This document shows positions 51,349 through 59,898 of a stretch of DNA of 64,000 bases, in pieces. Made by a program: the position numbers and the translations under genes. Numbering within the stretch: the first letter of the stretch is position 1; the number at the start of each line of letters is the position of its first letter. A model generated the notes under the pieces. It saw only the letters and a list, made by a program, of their open reading frames with translations. It searched no databases and was not told the DNA's origin. Origin of the DNA: Actinomadura rupiterrae (GTDB lineage Bacteria > Actinomycetota > Actinomycetes > Streptosporangiales > Streptosporangiaceae); the NCBI RefSeq assembly GCF_024172125.1, contig NZ_JAMZEA010000007.1, positions 248,001-312,000 on the forward strand, read 5' to 3'.

Positions 51349-52299
51349 CTACTTGCGCTTGTTGATCTCTTCGGTCAGCTGCGGGGCCACCTGGAACAGG
51401 TCGCCCACGATGCCGTAGTCGACCAGCTCGAAGATCGGCGCCTCGGGGTCCTTGTTGATCGCGATGATCGTCTTGGACGTCTGCATGCCGGCCCGGTGCT
51501 GGATCGCGCCGGAGATGCCGACCGCGATGTACAGCTGCGGCGACACCGTCTTGCCGGTCTGGCCGACCTGGAACTGGTGCGGGTACCAGCCGGCGTCGGT
51601 CGCGGCGCGGGAGGCGCCCACGGCCGCGCCGAGGGTGTCGGCCAGCGACTCGATGATCTTGAAGTTCTCGCCGGAGCCGACGCCGCGGCCACCGGAGACC
51701 ACGATCGCGGCCTCGGTGAGGTCCGGGCGCTCGCCCTTCTCCTCGACGACCTTCTCGACGACCTTGGCGCCCTTGTCGGCGGCGGACAGCTCCACCGACA
51801 CCTGCTCCTCGGCCGGGGTCGCCGGGGCGGCCTCGGGCGCGACGGAGTTCGGCCGGACGGCGATGATCGGCGTGCCGGTCTTCACCTTGGCGTGCGCGAT
51901 GATGCCGCCGCCGAAGATGGAGTGCTCGCCGACGAAGCCCTCGGTCACGTCCACCACGTCGGTGAGCGCACCGGAGCCGGTCTTCACGGCGAGGCGGCCC
52001 GCGACCTCCTTGCCCTCCGCCGTGGCGGCGACGAGCACGGCCGCCGGGGACTTCTCCTGGACGAGCTTGGCGAGCAGCGCGGCCTTCGGCGCGACGACGT
52101 AGGAGGTCAGCTCCTCGTCGGCGGCCAGGTAGACCTTCTTCGCGCCGTGCTCGGCCAGCTTGTCCTTGGCGCCCTCGTAGCCCGGGCCCACCCATACCGC
52201 CGCGGCGTCACCGAGGCGGCCTGCGAGCGTGAGCAGTTCGAGGGTGACCTTCTTGACGTCACCGTCGACGTGGTCGACGAGGACCAGGATCTCACTCAT
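51349..52299 (-). CDS. etfA: Electron transfer flavoprotein alpha subunit
   Basis: 316 residues. With EtfB it carries electrons from acyl-CoA and other dehydrogenases to the quinone pool. The C-terminal FAD domain has VVSGGRGVGSGENF, VGQTGKTVSPQLY, ISGAIQHRAGM and INKDPEAPIFELVDYG. The start is ATG 52299. It lies 22 bases after etfB in the same operon. Confidence 0.97.
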   Translation of the reverse strand: MSEILVLVDHVDGDVKKVTLELLTLAGRLGDAAAVWVGPGYEGAKDKLAEHGAKKVYLAADEELTSYVVAPKAALLAKLVQEKSPAAVLVAATAEGKEVAGRLAVKTGSGALTDVVDVTEGFVGEHSIFGGGIIAHAKVKTGTPIIAVRPNSVAPEAAPATPAEEQVSVELSAADKGAKVVEKVVEEKGERPDLTEAAIVVSGGRGVGSGENFKIIESLADTLGAAVGASRAATDAGWYPHQFQVGQTGKTVSPQLYIAVGISGAIQHRAGMQTSKTIIAINKDPEAPIFELVDYGIVGDLFQVAPQLTEEINKRK

Positions 52300-52321
52300 T
52301 GCTTAGGGTCCCCTTCCCCGC

Positions 52322-53101
52322 TCAGACGAACTTCTTCGAGGCGAGGAACTCGGCGATCTTCACGCCGCCGTCGCCCTCGTCGGTGACGATCTGGCCCTGC
52401 GCGCGCGCCGGGGCCTCGGCGAAGTCCACGACCTCGGTCGCGGCGTTGGCGAGGCCGACCTGGCCCGCGTCGATGCCCGCGCCCGCGACGTCCAGCGTCT
52501 CGACCGGCTTCTTCTTGGCCGCCATGATGCCCTTGAAGGACGGGTAGCGCGGCTCGTTGATCTTCTCGACGACGCTGACCACGGCCGGCAGGGTCGCCTC
52601 GACCTTGTCGTGGCCGTAGTCGGTCTGCCGCTGGATCCTGATGGCGGAGCCGTCGATCTCCACCTTGTTGGCCAGCGACAGCTGCGGGACGCCCAGCCGC
52701 TCGGCGAGCATCGCGGCGAGCATGCCGGTGCGCGCGTCGGTGGACTCCGAGCCGAGGATCACCAGGTCGAAGCCGTTGCGGCCGAGGACCTGCTGGATGG
52801 CGTAGGAGGTCTGGAGGGCGTCGGAGCCGGCGAGCGCGTCGTCCAGGAGGTGGACGGCCTTGTCCGCGCCCATGGCGAGGGCCTTGCGGATCGAGTCGGT
52901 CGCCTTGTCGGGACCCATGGTCAGGACGGTCACCTCGCCGCCCTGGGCCTCCTTGATGCGCAGCGCCTCTTCGATCGCGTACTCATCGAGCTCGTTGATG
53001 ACACCGTCCGCCGCACCGCGGTCGAGGGTGCTGTCATCGGACTTCAGCTTGCGCGGGCTCTCCGTGTCGGGAACCTGCTTGACGCAGACGACGATGTTCA
53101 T
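52322..53101 (-). CDS. etfB: Electron transfer flavoprotein beta subunit
   Basis: 259 residues; it binds AMP and completes the EtfAB heterodimer. It opens MNIVVCVKQVPDTESPRKL; the AMP loop region is LGSESTDARTGMLAAMLAERLG, and the recognition loop follows. The start is ATG 53101; upstream codons lack a closer ribosome site, GGGAGG being about 12 bases away. First gene of etfB-etfA. Confidence 0.96.
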   Translation of the reverse strand: MNIVVCVKQVPDTESPRKLKSDDSTLDRGAADGVINELDEYAIEEALRIKEAQGGEVTVLTMGPDKATDSIRKALAMGADKAVHLLDDALAGSDALQTSYAIQQVLGRNGFDLVILGSESTDARTGMLAAMLAERLGVPQLSLANKVEIDGSAIRIQRQTDYGHDKVEATLPAVVSVVEKINEPRYPSFKGIMAAKKKPVETLDVAGAGIDAGQVGLANAATEVVDFAEAPARAQGQIVTDEGDGGVKIAEFLASKKFV

Positions 53102-53425
53102 GGCCGGTGGCCGACCTCCCTGCACTCAGTTGGCCGCTGGGGTAAGCGGACAGTAGGACGCCGCCCGTGGGCCGGGTCGACGCGTGCTCGCGCCGCCTGG
53201 CGGTGGCGCGACTGCTGACAGCCTGCCAAAGACCCGAACGTGCTTCGGCCCCGGGTCCCCGGTTGGACCGTTCACCGGAAATGTTACCGGTCAGTAGGGC
53301 CTGGGCGAAACCCAGGTCGTGAGACCTTACCCACGCCGGAGGGCCGCGAACGGGCCCCGCGGACGCACCGCCACCCTATGGCGCACATCACACTCCCGCA
53401 GGTCAGTGCGGAAGCGGGCGTGCGG
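53102..53425. other. Intergenic region upstream of etfBA, no gene
   Basis: 324 bases between etfB and the end of the pseudokinase gene, both leftward. It should contain the etfBA promoter; CACCGGAAATGTTACCGGTC near 53274-53293 has two ACCGG half-sites in direct order and an A/T-rich core, a possible regulator site. No ORF was found. Confidence 0.4.
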
Positions 53426-55054
53426 TCAGTGCAGCGAGTTCTGGATGCGGGACACCGTCGCCTCCAGCGTGCTCTGCAGGCCGTAGAGCGGCGCGAAGCT
53501 GGGCGTGAGCGACATCGCCGCGACCAGTCCCGCCAGCGACAGCACGCCGAGCACCAGCCCCGCCGCCGCGACCGTGCCCGGACGCCACGCCAGCGGCTCG
53601 AACGCGCGCTCCAGCGCCCGCCGCGCGCCGCCCGCGCCCGGGGCCGTCCAGAGCGCGATCGTGCCCGTCCCGGCGCCGAGCGCGCACGCGCCCAGCGGCG
53701 ACAGCTCCACGCTCACCGCCGCGAGCCCCGCGACCATCAGCGGCACCACCACCGCGAACACCGCCGCGTAGGGCAGCGACAGGACCGTCCTGCCGAGGGC
53801 TCCGAGCCGTCCGACCGCCCCGCGCGCGAACGCGACCCGCAGAAGCAGGACGGCCACCGCCGACGCGGCCACCCCGACCACCGGCATCACGACGGCGGCG
53901 CTCCCCAGGATCACGATCACCAGCACCGCGAGCAGCCGCGCCCACCCCCGGACTACGGCGAGCTCATGCGCATCGACCGTCCCCGCATGCCGCCCACCCC
54001 CGACCACCACGTCCCCCTCCTGCGCCCGCGCCTCAGCAGCCACAGAAAACCCACCACTGGTAACCGAAGCCGCAGCAAACCCGCCGGTCTCGGCCGTCGG
54101 CGTGGCCAACCCACCAGCGCTGGCAGTCGGCGCAGCAAAACCACCAGCATCGGCCGTCGCCGCAGCAATCCCACTGGCGTCAGGCGCGGCCTTAGCGAAA
54201 CCCCCGGTGTCGGCCATCGGCGTAGCAAACCCGCCCGTGTCGGCGGTCGGCGTAGCGAAACCACCGGTCTCATTCGCCGACGTGGCGAAACCGCCGGTCT
54301 CGTTCGTCGGCGTGGGGAAGCCACCGGTTCCGGGGCCGGTGGGGAGGGGGTAGCCGCCGCTGTCGGGGGTGGACGGGCGCTGGGGCGGGACGGGGGGCTC
54401 GGGGGCCGGGCCGAGGTCGAGGGCCGAGGCGGCGGCGATCAGCTCCTCGGCGGTCGGACGGGCCGCCGGGTCGGGCGCGGCGGCGGCGCGGAGCAGGCGG
54501 CGCAGGGCGTCCGGGACGGCGGCGGCGTCGGGAGTGGCGTGCGCGCGTCCGGTGGCCGCGAAGAGCACGGTCGCCGCCCAGGCGCGGACGTCGGCCGCCG
54601 GGCCCTCATGGTCGGCGGCGAGGCCGAAGTCGACCACGACGGGCGCGCCGTCCACTACCAGGACGGTGCGCGGATCGAGCGCTCCGTGGGCCAGGCCCGC
54701 GCGGTGGATCGCCGCGACGGCCTTGGCGAGCGCGATAGCGAGGTAGCGCAGCGCAGGGCCCCGCAACGGGCCGCTTTCGGCGACGGTCTCGGCCAGCGGA
54801 CGGCCCGGCACGAGCCGCGACACCACGTAGGGCTGCCGGGGCCCGGCGTCGCCGTCCAGGACGTCCACCACGTAGGGGCTGAGCACCGCGCGCATGCGCT
54901 CGACATCGAAGGCGGCGCCGGGCGGCAGCATCCGGATCGCGACGTCGCGCCCGTCCCGGCCCGCCGCCCGGTGGACGACACCGGACGGCCCGTCCAGCCT
55001 GGACAGCAGCCGGTACGGACCGATGTGCTCCTGGTGGCTCGTCTCGCCGCTCAT
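53426..55054 (-). CDS. Membrane pseudokinase (Ser/Thr kinase fold, catalytic residues lost)
   Basis: 542 residues. It has the fold of its neighbour kinases but the glycine loop is degraded (LSRLDGPSGVVHRA), VAIK reads VAIR, HRDLKPxN reads HGALDPRTV, and DFG (VVDFGLAADHEGP) runs straight into the DVRAW helix, so the activation segment and APE motif are deleted. ATP transfer is therefore not expected; a scaffold or allosteric role is likely. Residues about 240-340 hold ten 10-residue repeats of the form ETGGFATPTA. The tail has about six membrane helices, like the two active paralogues. It lies 387 bases downstream of one of them. Confidence 0.85.
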   Translation of the reverse strand: MSGETSHQEHIGPYRLLSRLDGPSGVVHRAAGRDGRDVAIRMLPPGAAFDVERMRAVLSPYVVDVLDGDAGPRQPYVVSRLVPGRPLAETVAESGPLRGPALRYLAIALAKAVAAIHRAGLAHGALDPRTVLVVDGAPVVVDFGLAADHEGPAADVRAWAATVLFAATGRAHATPDAAAVPDALRRLLRAAAAPDPAARPTAEELIAAASALDLGPAPEPPVPPQRPSTPDSGGYPLPTGPGTGGFPTPTNETGGFATSANETGGFATPTADTGGFATPMADTGGFAKAAPDASGIAAATADAGGFAAPTASAGGLATPTAETGGFAAASVTSGGFSVAAEARAQEGDVVVGGGRHAGTVDAHELAVVRGWARLLAVLVIVILGSAAVVMPVVGVAASAVAVLLLRVAFARGAVGRLGALGRTVLSLPYAAVFAVVVPLMVAGLAAVSVELSPLGACALGAGTGTIALWTAPGAGGARRALERAFEPLAWRPGTVAAAGLVLGVLSLAGLVAAMSLTPSFAPLYGLQSTLEATVSRIQNSLH

Positions 55055-55441
55055 GGACCCGGCACCCTACCGCCCACGCCCCTCCCCCCGAAGCCTCATG
55101 CGCTCATCCCCCACCCGCCCCACGCCCGGCGACCACCCCGACCGCCCCGTCACCCCGCCCACCACGGCGAACCCAGCCCCCGCGTGCGGCCCCCGGCCAC
55201 CCCGCGAACCCGCCACCCTGCGAGTCCGGGCCAGCCTGCGGGCCCGGGCCAGCCTGCGAATCCGGCCGCCGCGAATCCGGCCGCTCTCCGAAACCCGGCC
55301 ATCGCGTCGCGGACCGCAGGTGCCTGCGAGCCTGGGAGCCCCGCGGACGCGGCCGCCCTGCGGGCCCGCAGGGCGGCCCAGGAGCGTGGTCCGGACGGGA
55401 CGGAGGTCGGCGCGCGCCGGTGGGCGGGCGAGGGCACGCGG
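55055..55441. repeat. Intergenic region with an 18-bp tandem repeat
   Basis: 387 bases between the pseudokinase and the next kinase gene, no convincing gene. Three 18-bp units (55212, 55230, 55248; GCCAGCCTGCG and similar) form the clearest array, and related CTGCGAATCCGG and GCCTGCGAGCC fragments continue to about 55340. The region is therefore mostly decayed repeat plus the pseudokinase promoter. Confidence 0.7.
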
Positions 55442-57535
55442 TCAGCGGACGAAGGGGATGTGGCCGTGGAGGATGTCCTCGACGCGGGAGCGGACGTGGT
55501 CGAGGCTGTTGCTCATGCCGTCGACCGGGGTGGTGTCGGGGGGCTGCTTCTGGGAGAGCACGGCGAGCACGGCCGTGAAGACGCCCAGGACGAGGACGCC
55601 GGCCAGGGCGGCCTCGGCGCGGGGCAGCAGGGCGCCCCAGACGCGCGCGAGCTGGCGGCGCGGCGCGCCGCTGCCGGGCGCGAGCGTCAGCAGCCCGATC
55701 ACGACCATGGCGGAGTAGGCGATCGCGCGCGAGGCGGTCATGTCCGGGTAGGCGAACATGAGCACGCCGAGCATGATCGCGCCCGCGAACGCGGCCAGGC
55801 CGGACAGCAGCGCGGTCGCCATCACCGCGCCCGGCAGGTGCAGGGGCGTGCGGAAGGCCGCGCCGACCGCGTCGCCCGCGCGCGGGCCGCGCCGGGTGCG
55901 GCGGCCCTCCATGCCGCGCGCCGCCTTGTCCCCCGCGCGCAGCACGAGGACGCCGGCGACGGTCACGGCGACGGCGAGCAGCGGCGCGATGTTCGCGAAC
56001 GCCACCAGCGCGCCGAGCACGAGCAGGCTCAGCACGCGGTACCAACCGAACGGCTTCGGCTGCTCTCCCTTCTCCCGGCGGTCGTGCTGCGGCTGCTGGC
56101 CAGGGGGCTGCCGGCCAGGACCGGGGGGCCGCTGGTCAGGCCGCTGCCGCTGGTCGGGGCTCGGCTGCGTGGGCTGGCGGTACGGGTCGTAGGGCTGGGG
56201 CGGATCGCCCCGGCGCAGCGCATCCTGGGGAGGCCAAGTCTGCCCGGGCGGCTGCGCCGGCGGGTGCCCCTGGACGGGCTGTGGATAACCCGCGCGGGAC
56301 GGACGGTCGTACAGTCCGGGCGCGGGCGGCGGGACGGGCGGGGGCGCCGCCGGAGGCAGCATCCCCACGAAGTCCTTGGGCTGCGCCGAGACGGGCGCGG
56401 CCATGGGCGGAGGCGTGTCGCGGAGGGTGTCCGGGTCCGCACTGGTACGTCCCGGGGAGCCCGTCGAGTTCGTCCCGCCGGCCGGGTTCGGCGCGTTCGT
56501 CCCGCCGGCCGGGTTCGGCGCGTCGCGGAGCGTCTCGGGGTCGTAGGGGGACGGCGCGTCCTGCACGGTCTCCGGGTCGTCGGTGCCGGCGTCCGGGGCG
56601 GGCATGGCGAACTGCCGCACCTGGTCGGGCAGCGGCACGGGCGGGACCGGCAGCGGGTTGCCGTGGTCGGGACGGGTGCTGAACTGGTCGTCGATCCGGG
56701 TCTGGTCGGTGAACGTCGCCTCGACGTGGATCTTCCGGACGAGCTGGGTCAGCGCCACGGCGGTCGGCCGCTCGGCCGGGTGCCGGGCCATCGCCGAGCG
56801 CAGCACGGGCAGCAGGGCGTCCGGCACGCCGTCCAGGTCGGGCCGGCCCTGCATGATCTTGTAGAAGATCGACTCGAAGGTGCCGGAGCCGAACGGCGGG
56901 CGCCCGGTCGCGGCGTAGCCGACCGTGCCCGCCCAGGCGTGCACGTCCGACGGCGGGCCCGCGTCCTCGCCCTCGATGATCTCCGGGGCGAGGTAGCCGG
57001 GGGTGCCGATCACCATCCCGGTCGCGGTCAGCCGGGTCGCGTCCGCGGCCTGCGCGATGCCGAAGTCGATCACGATCGGCTCGCCGTCCAGCAGCATCAC
57101 GTTCGCGGGCTTGAGGTCGCGGTGGATGATGCCCGCGCCGTGGATCGCCGACAGCGCGCCGGCCAGGCCGACCGCGAGCCGCTGCAGGGCGCGCCCGTAG
57201 AGCGGACCGCCCTCCTCGACGACCTCCTCAAGCGTGCGGCCCCGGACGTACTGGGTGACGATGTAGGGCCGCTCGGCGGTCACGTCGGCGTCCAGGATCT
57301 CGGCCACGTTCGGGCTGTGCACCCGGCGCATCGAGTCGACCTCGCGGGCCAGCCTGCGGCGCGCCGTCGCGTCCCCCGCGACCGACGGGCGCAGCACCTT
57401 GATCGCCACATCGCGGCCCTCGGGGTCGGCGCCGAGGTACACGACGCCCATACCGCCCTCCCCGAGTGTCTCCAGGACGCGGTAGTGGCCGATCGACTGG
57501 CCGATACTGTCCCCGGACGTGGCGACCCCCTTCAT
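55442..57535 (-). CDS. Membrane Ser/Thr protein kinase
   Basis: 697 residues. The active kinase domain (about 15-280) shows LGEGGMGVVYLG, VAIKVL, IIHRDLKPANVM, VIDFGIA and GTPGYLAPE. A long Pro/Gln-rich cytosolic linker (about 330-510) contains repeats such as APNPAGGTN. Then come about six membrane helices and a short outer tail (SLDHVRSRVEDILHG). There is no PASTA domain; the polytopic tail is shared with the kinase at 60855 and the pseudokinase at 53426, marking them as paralogues. ATG 57535 follows CGGAAACG. Confidence 0.9.
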   Translation of the reverse strand: MKGVATSGDSIGQSIGHYRVLETLGEGGMGVVYLGADPEGRDVAIKVLRPSVAGDATARRRLAREVDSMRRVHSPNVAEILDADVTAERPYIVTQYVRGRTLEEVVEEGGPLYGRALQRLAVGLAGALSAIHGAGIIHRDLKPANVMLLDGEPIVIDFGIAQAADATRLTATGMVIGTPGYLAPEIIEGEDAGPPSDVHAWAGTVGYAATGRPPFGSGTFESIFYKIMQGRPDLDGVPDALLPVLRSAMARHPAERPTAVALTQLVRKIHVEATFTDQTRIDDQFSTRPDHGNPLPVPPVPLPDQVRQFAMPAPDAGTDDPETVQDAPSPYDPETLRDAPNPAGGTNAPNPAGGTNSTGSPGRTSADPDTLRDTPPPMAAPVSAQPKDFVGMLPPAAPPPVPPPAPGLYDRPSRAGYPQPVQGHPPAQPPGQTWPPQDALRRGDPPQPYDPYRQPTQPSPDQRQRPDQRPPGPGRQPPGQQPQHDRREKGEQPKPFGWYRVLSLLVLGALVAFANIAPLLAVAVTVAGVLVLRAGDKAARGMEGRRTRRGPRAGDAVGAAFRTPLHLPGAVMATALLSGLAAFAGAIMLGVLMFAYPDMTASRAIAYSAMVVIGLLTLAPGSGAPRRQLARVWGALLPRAEAALAGVLVLGVFTAVLAVLSQKQPPDTTPVDGMSNSLDHVRSRVEDILHGHIPFVR

Positions 57536-57635
57536 CGTTTCCGAAACCCTACCTTCGTCCGCCCGCCCCGGCCGCGCCGGACGCGGGGCCGTCCGCTTCG
57601 CGCCATCTCCCCGTCCCCGCCGCGGCACCCTTCGA

Positions 57636-58508
57636 TCATGCGACGGCCGTCCGGGCCGCGGAGTTCGGACCGGGCACCGGATTCCCTCCCGTCCCCTGCC
57701 CCCACTCGGCGAGCGCCCCCGCCAGCCAGCGCGCGGACGGCCGGTCCGCCGGGTCGCGCGACAGCGCCCGCCGGACCGGTTCGGCCAGCGGGCCGGTGAC
57801 CCCGTCGAGGTCGGCCATCCCCCGCAGGATCCGGAAGCACACCGCGTGCAGCGAACCCTTGCCGAACGGTGAACGCCCTGTGGCCGCGTACGCGACGGTG
57901 GCCCCCCAGGCGAAGACGTCCGAGGCCGCGCCCGCGTTCCCGCCCTCGATCAGTTCCGGCGCGAGGTAGGCCGGAGTGCCCGCGACCATCCGCCGCCTCC
58001 GCTGCGGCCGCTCCGCCGTGTACAGGACGTGGTCGGCCCCCGGCTCGTGCGCGATGCCGAAGTCGATCAGCGTCGGGCGGTCGCCGAGCACCATGACGTT
58101 GCCCGGCGCGACGTCCCGGTGCAGGACCCCGGCGTCGTGGACGGCCGCCAGCGCGAGCGCCAGCGTCCTGGCGAAGCCCGGCACGCGCGCCCTGGGCAGC
58201 GCCCCGTACGCGTCCACGAGGTCGCCGAGCGGCGTCCCCGGGACGTAGCCCATCGCCAGGTGCGGCCGGTCGCTCTCGATCCGGCCGCCCAGCAGCGGCG
58301 CGACGTACGGGCTGTCCACCCGCCGCTGCGCCGCCATCTCCCTGGCCAGCCGCCGCCGCGCCTCCGCGTCCGGCGCGAACTCCGGCCGCAGCTCCTTGAC
58401 GGCGACCTCGCGGCCGGTCGCGTCCAGTGCGAGATGGACGACCGCGGTCCCCCCGCGCCCGATCTCGTTCAGCAACCGGTAGTCACCGAGTCGCCGGTGC
58501 GTCCCCAT
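57636..58508 (-). CDS. Soluble Ser/Thr protein kinase
   Basis: 290 residues, a kinase domain only, with no membrane segment. The motifs are IGRGGTAVVHLA, VAVKEL, VLHRDVAPGNVM and LIDFGIA, with GTPAYLAPE. HRDLKPEN is changed to HRDVAPGN: the Asp and Asn stay but the usual Lys is Ala, seen in some active kinases but likely slower. A short Arg-rich insertion (RPQRRRRMV) sits in the activation loop. ATG start after AAAGGGGG. It lies 100 bases upstream of the membrane kinase gene and could be transcribed with it. Confidence 0.88.
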   Translation of the reverse strand: MGTHRRLGDYRLLNEIGRGGTAVVHLALDATGREVAVKELRPEFAPDAEARRRLAREMAAQRRVDSPYVAPLLGGRIESDRPHLAMGYVPGTPLGDLVDAYGALPRARVPGFARTLALALAAVHDAGVLHRDVAPGNVMVLGDRPTLIDFGIAHEPGADHVLYTAERPQRRRRMVAGTPAYLAPELIEGGNAGAASDVFAWGATVAYAATGRSPFGKGSLHAVCFRILRGMADLDGVTGPLAEPVRRALSRDPADRPSARWLAGALAEWGQGTGGNPVPGPNSAARTAVA

Positions 58509-58673
58509 ACCCCCTTTGACGCCGGTTCCGCCAGGGTCGTTCCTGGGAAACCGGCGACTTCGGTCAAGAAGGGACGATCATCACCTGCACGCGGGCTCGA
58601 AATGTCCGGCCCCCTGGGCCGCCCCTGGCCTGGTGAACGGCTCGGAGGACGCGGCCTAGGGGGCCCGCGCGGG

Positions 58674-59624
58674 TCAGCTCTTGCGGGCGGCCTGGCGGGC
58701 GCGGCGCTCCTCGCGGCGGGTCTCGAACTTGGTGGCCGCGCCGTCCAGCGCGGACATGAACTCCGCCAGCTCCTCGCGCGCCTTCTCGCCGTCGCCGGTC
58801 AGGTCGGTGCGGTCGAACACGTTCCACTTGCGCAGCACCGGGAACAGCACGTCGTCGTGGTGCAGCCGCAGGTCGTAGATGCCGGCGTTGGCGATGGTCA
58901 CGGACTTGCGCAGGAAGCCGTCGATGCTGTGCCCGGGCATCTGGAAGCCCTTGACGACGTCGGTGACGGCCCGCATGGTCTCGTCCGGGGCCAGGTCGAA
59001 GGCCGCGCCGAGCAGGTTCCGGTAGAAGACCATGTGCAGGTTCTCGTCCGCGGCCACGCGCGCGAGCATCTGGTCGCAGAGCGGGTCGCCGGACGCCTTC
59101 CCCGTGTTGCGGTGCGAGACGCGGGTGGCGAGCTCCTGGAACGAGACGTACGCCACACCGTGCAGCAGCGACTCGCCGTGGTCGGCCTCGTAGCCGACCT
59201 CCATGTGGTGCATGCGCGCGCGCTCCAGCGCCACCGGGTCGATGGCGCGGGTGACCGAGAGGTAGTCGCGGATGACGATGCCGTGCCGGTTCTCCTCGGC
59301 CGTCCAGCGGTTGACCCACGTGCCCCACGCGCCGTCCCGGCCGAAGACGTCGGCGATGGCCCGGTGGTAGCCGGGCAGGTTGTCCTCGGTGAGCAGGTTG
59401 ACGAACAACGACTCGCGCGCCTCCGGGGTGATCTTGGAGTCGCCGGGCTCCCAGCCCTCACCGCCGAGCGGACCGTCGTAGTCGCGGCCCTGGCTCCACG
59501 GCACGTACTGGTGCGGGAACCACTCCTTGGCCATCCCCAGGTGCCGGTTGAGCTCGTTCTCGACGACCGGTTCGAGCTCGGTGAGGAGCTGGATCTGCTG
59601 CTTGGACACGGACGTCACGGTCAT
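58674..59624 (-). CDS. Acyl-ACP desaturase (soluble di-iron)
   Basis: 316 residues, ferritin-like. It inserts a double bond into acyl-ACP, using O2 and ferredoxin. The iron ligands lie in TAEENRHG and ADENLHMVFYR, the ExxH pairs of this family. The block WFPHQYVPWSQGRDYDG is typical of the actinobacterial DesA branch. The C-terminus is basic (REERRARQAARKS). ATG start with AAGGAA upstream. An 8-bp perfect inverted repeat lies 113 bases upstream, probably its operator. Confidence 0.92.
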   Translation of the reverse strand: MTVTSVSKQQIQLLTELEPVVENELNRHLGMAKEWFPHQYVPWSQGRDYDGPLGGEGWEPGDSKITPEARESLFVNLLTEDNLPGYHRAIADVFGRDGAWGTWVNRWTAEENRHGIVIRDYLSVTRAIDPVALERARMHHMEVGYEADHGESLLHGVAYVSFQELATRVSHRNTGKASGDPLCDQMLARVAADENLHMVFYRNLLGAAFDLAPDETMRAVTDVVKGFQMPGHSIDGFLRKSVTIANAGIYDLRLHHDDVLFPVLRKWNVFDRTDLTGDGEKAREELAEFMSALDGAATKFETRREERRARQAARKS

Positions 59625-59736
59625 GCGGTTCCTTCGCTGGACGGAGGGCGGCCGGGCGTCCGCGCGGTCCCGTCGGGGCGGCACGCGGCGCGGCGGGGGC
59701 TCGGCCGTGGTCGTTGGTCGCCAGCGGGCGATCATC

Positions 59737-59758
59737 GAACCTACTGAAGCGTAGGTTC
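59737..59758. promoter_or_regulatory. Inverted repeat upstream of the desaturase gene
   Basis: GAACCTAC (59737-59744) and GTAGGTTC (59751-59758) form a perfect 8-bp inverted repeat with a six-base spacer. Size and symmetry fit a TetR- or GntR-type operator, as expected for a fatty-acid-responsive repressor. No regulator gene is adjacent. Confidence 0.65.
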
Positions 59759-59871
59759 AAGCCTCGCGATCGCGGCCGCCTCCCGTCAAGGCACTCCCGC
59801 CACAAGGAGCGGGCCGGAATTCTTGTCGGATGTGATGAAACGCGGGGCCGGGTTTGCTATCCGGCTCCTAC

Positions 59872-59894
59872 GGGCGCCCACCGAAAGGGCGCCC
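59872..59894 (-). terminator. Hairpin after the SDR gene
   Basis: Two copies of GGGCGCCC (59872-59879 and 59887-59894), each self-complementary, pair over a seven-base loop. It begins five bases past the stop of the leftward SDR gene. No U tract follows. Confidence 0.55.
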
Positions 59895-59898
59895 TCGG

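Noticed and set aside
53274..53293. Possible regulator site with two ACCGG half-sites upstream of etfB
   Set aside because: The half-sites are direct, not inverted, and short; in such GC-rich DNA this is weak evidence, so it is noted only in the intergenic entry.
55150..55437. Minus-strand frame of 95 codons with AGWPG-type repeats
   Set aside because: It consists of the 18-bp intergenic repeat translated; there is no ribosome site and no conserved start.
53240..57799. Plus-strand open frame of about 1500 codons across the kinase cluster
   Set aside because: It covers two clear minus-strand genes and their repeats, and its translation is Arg/Gly/Ala low complexity. It is a shadow frame.
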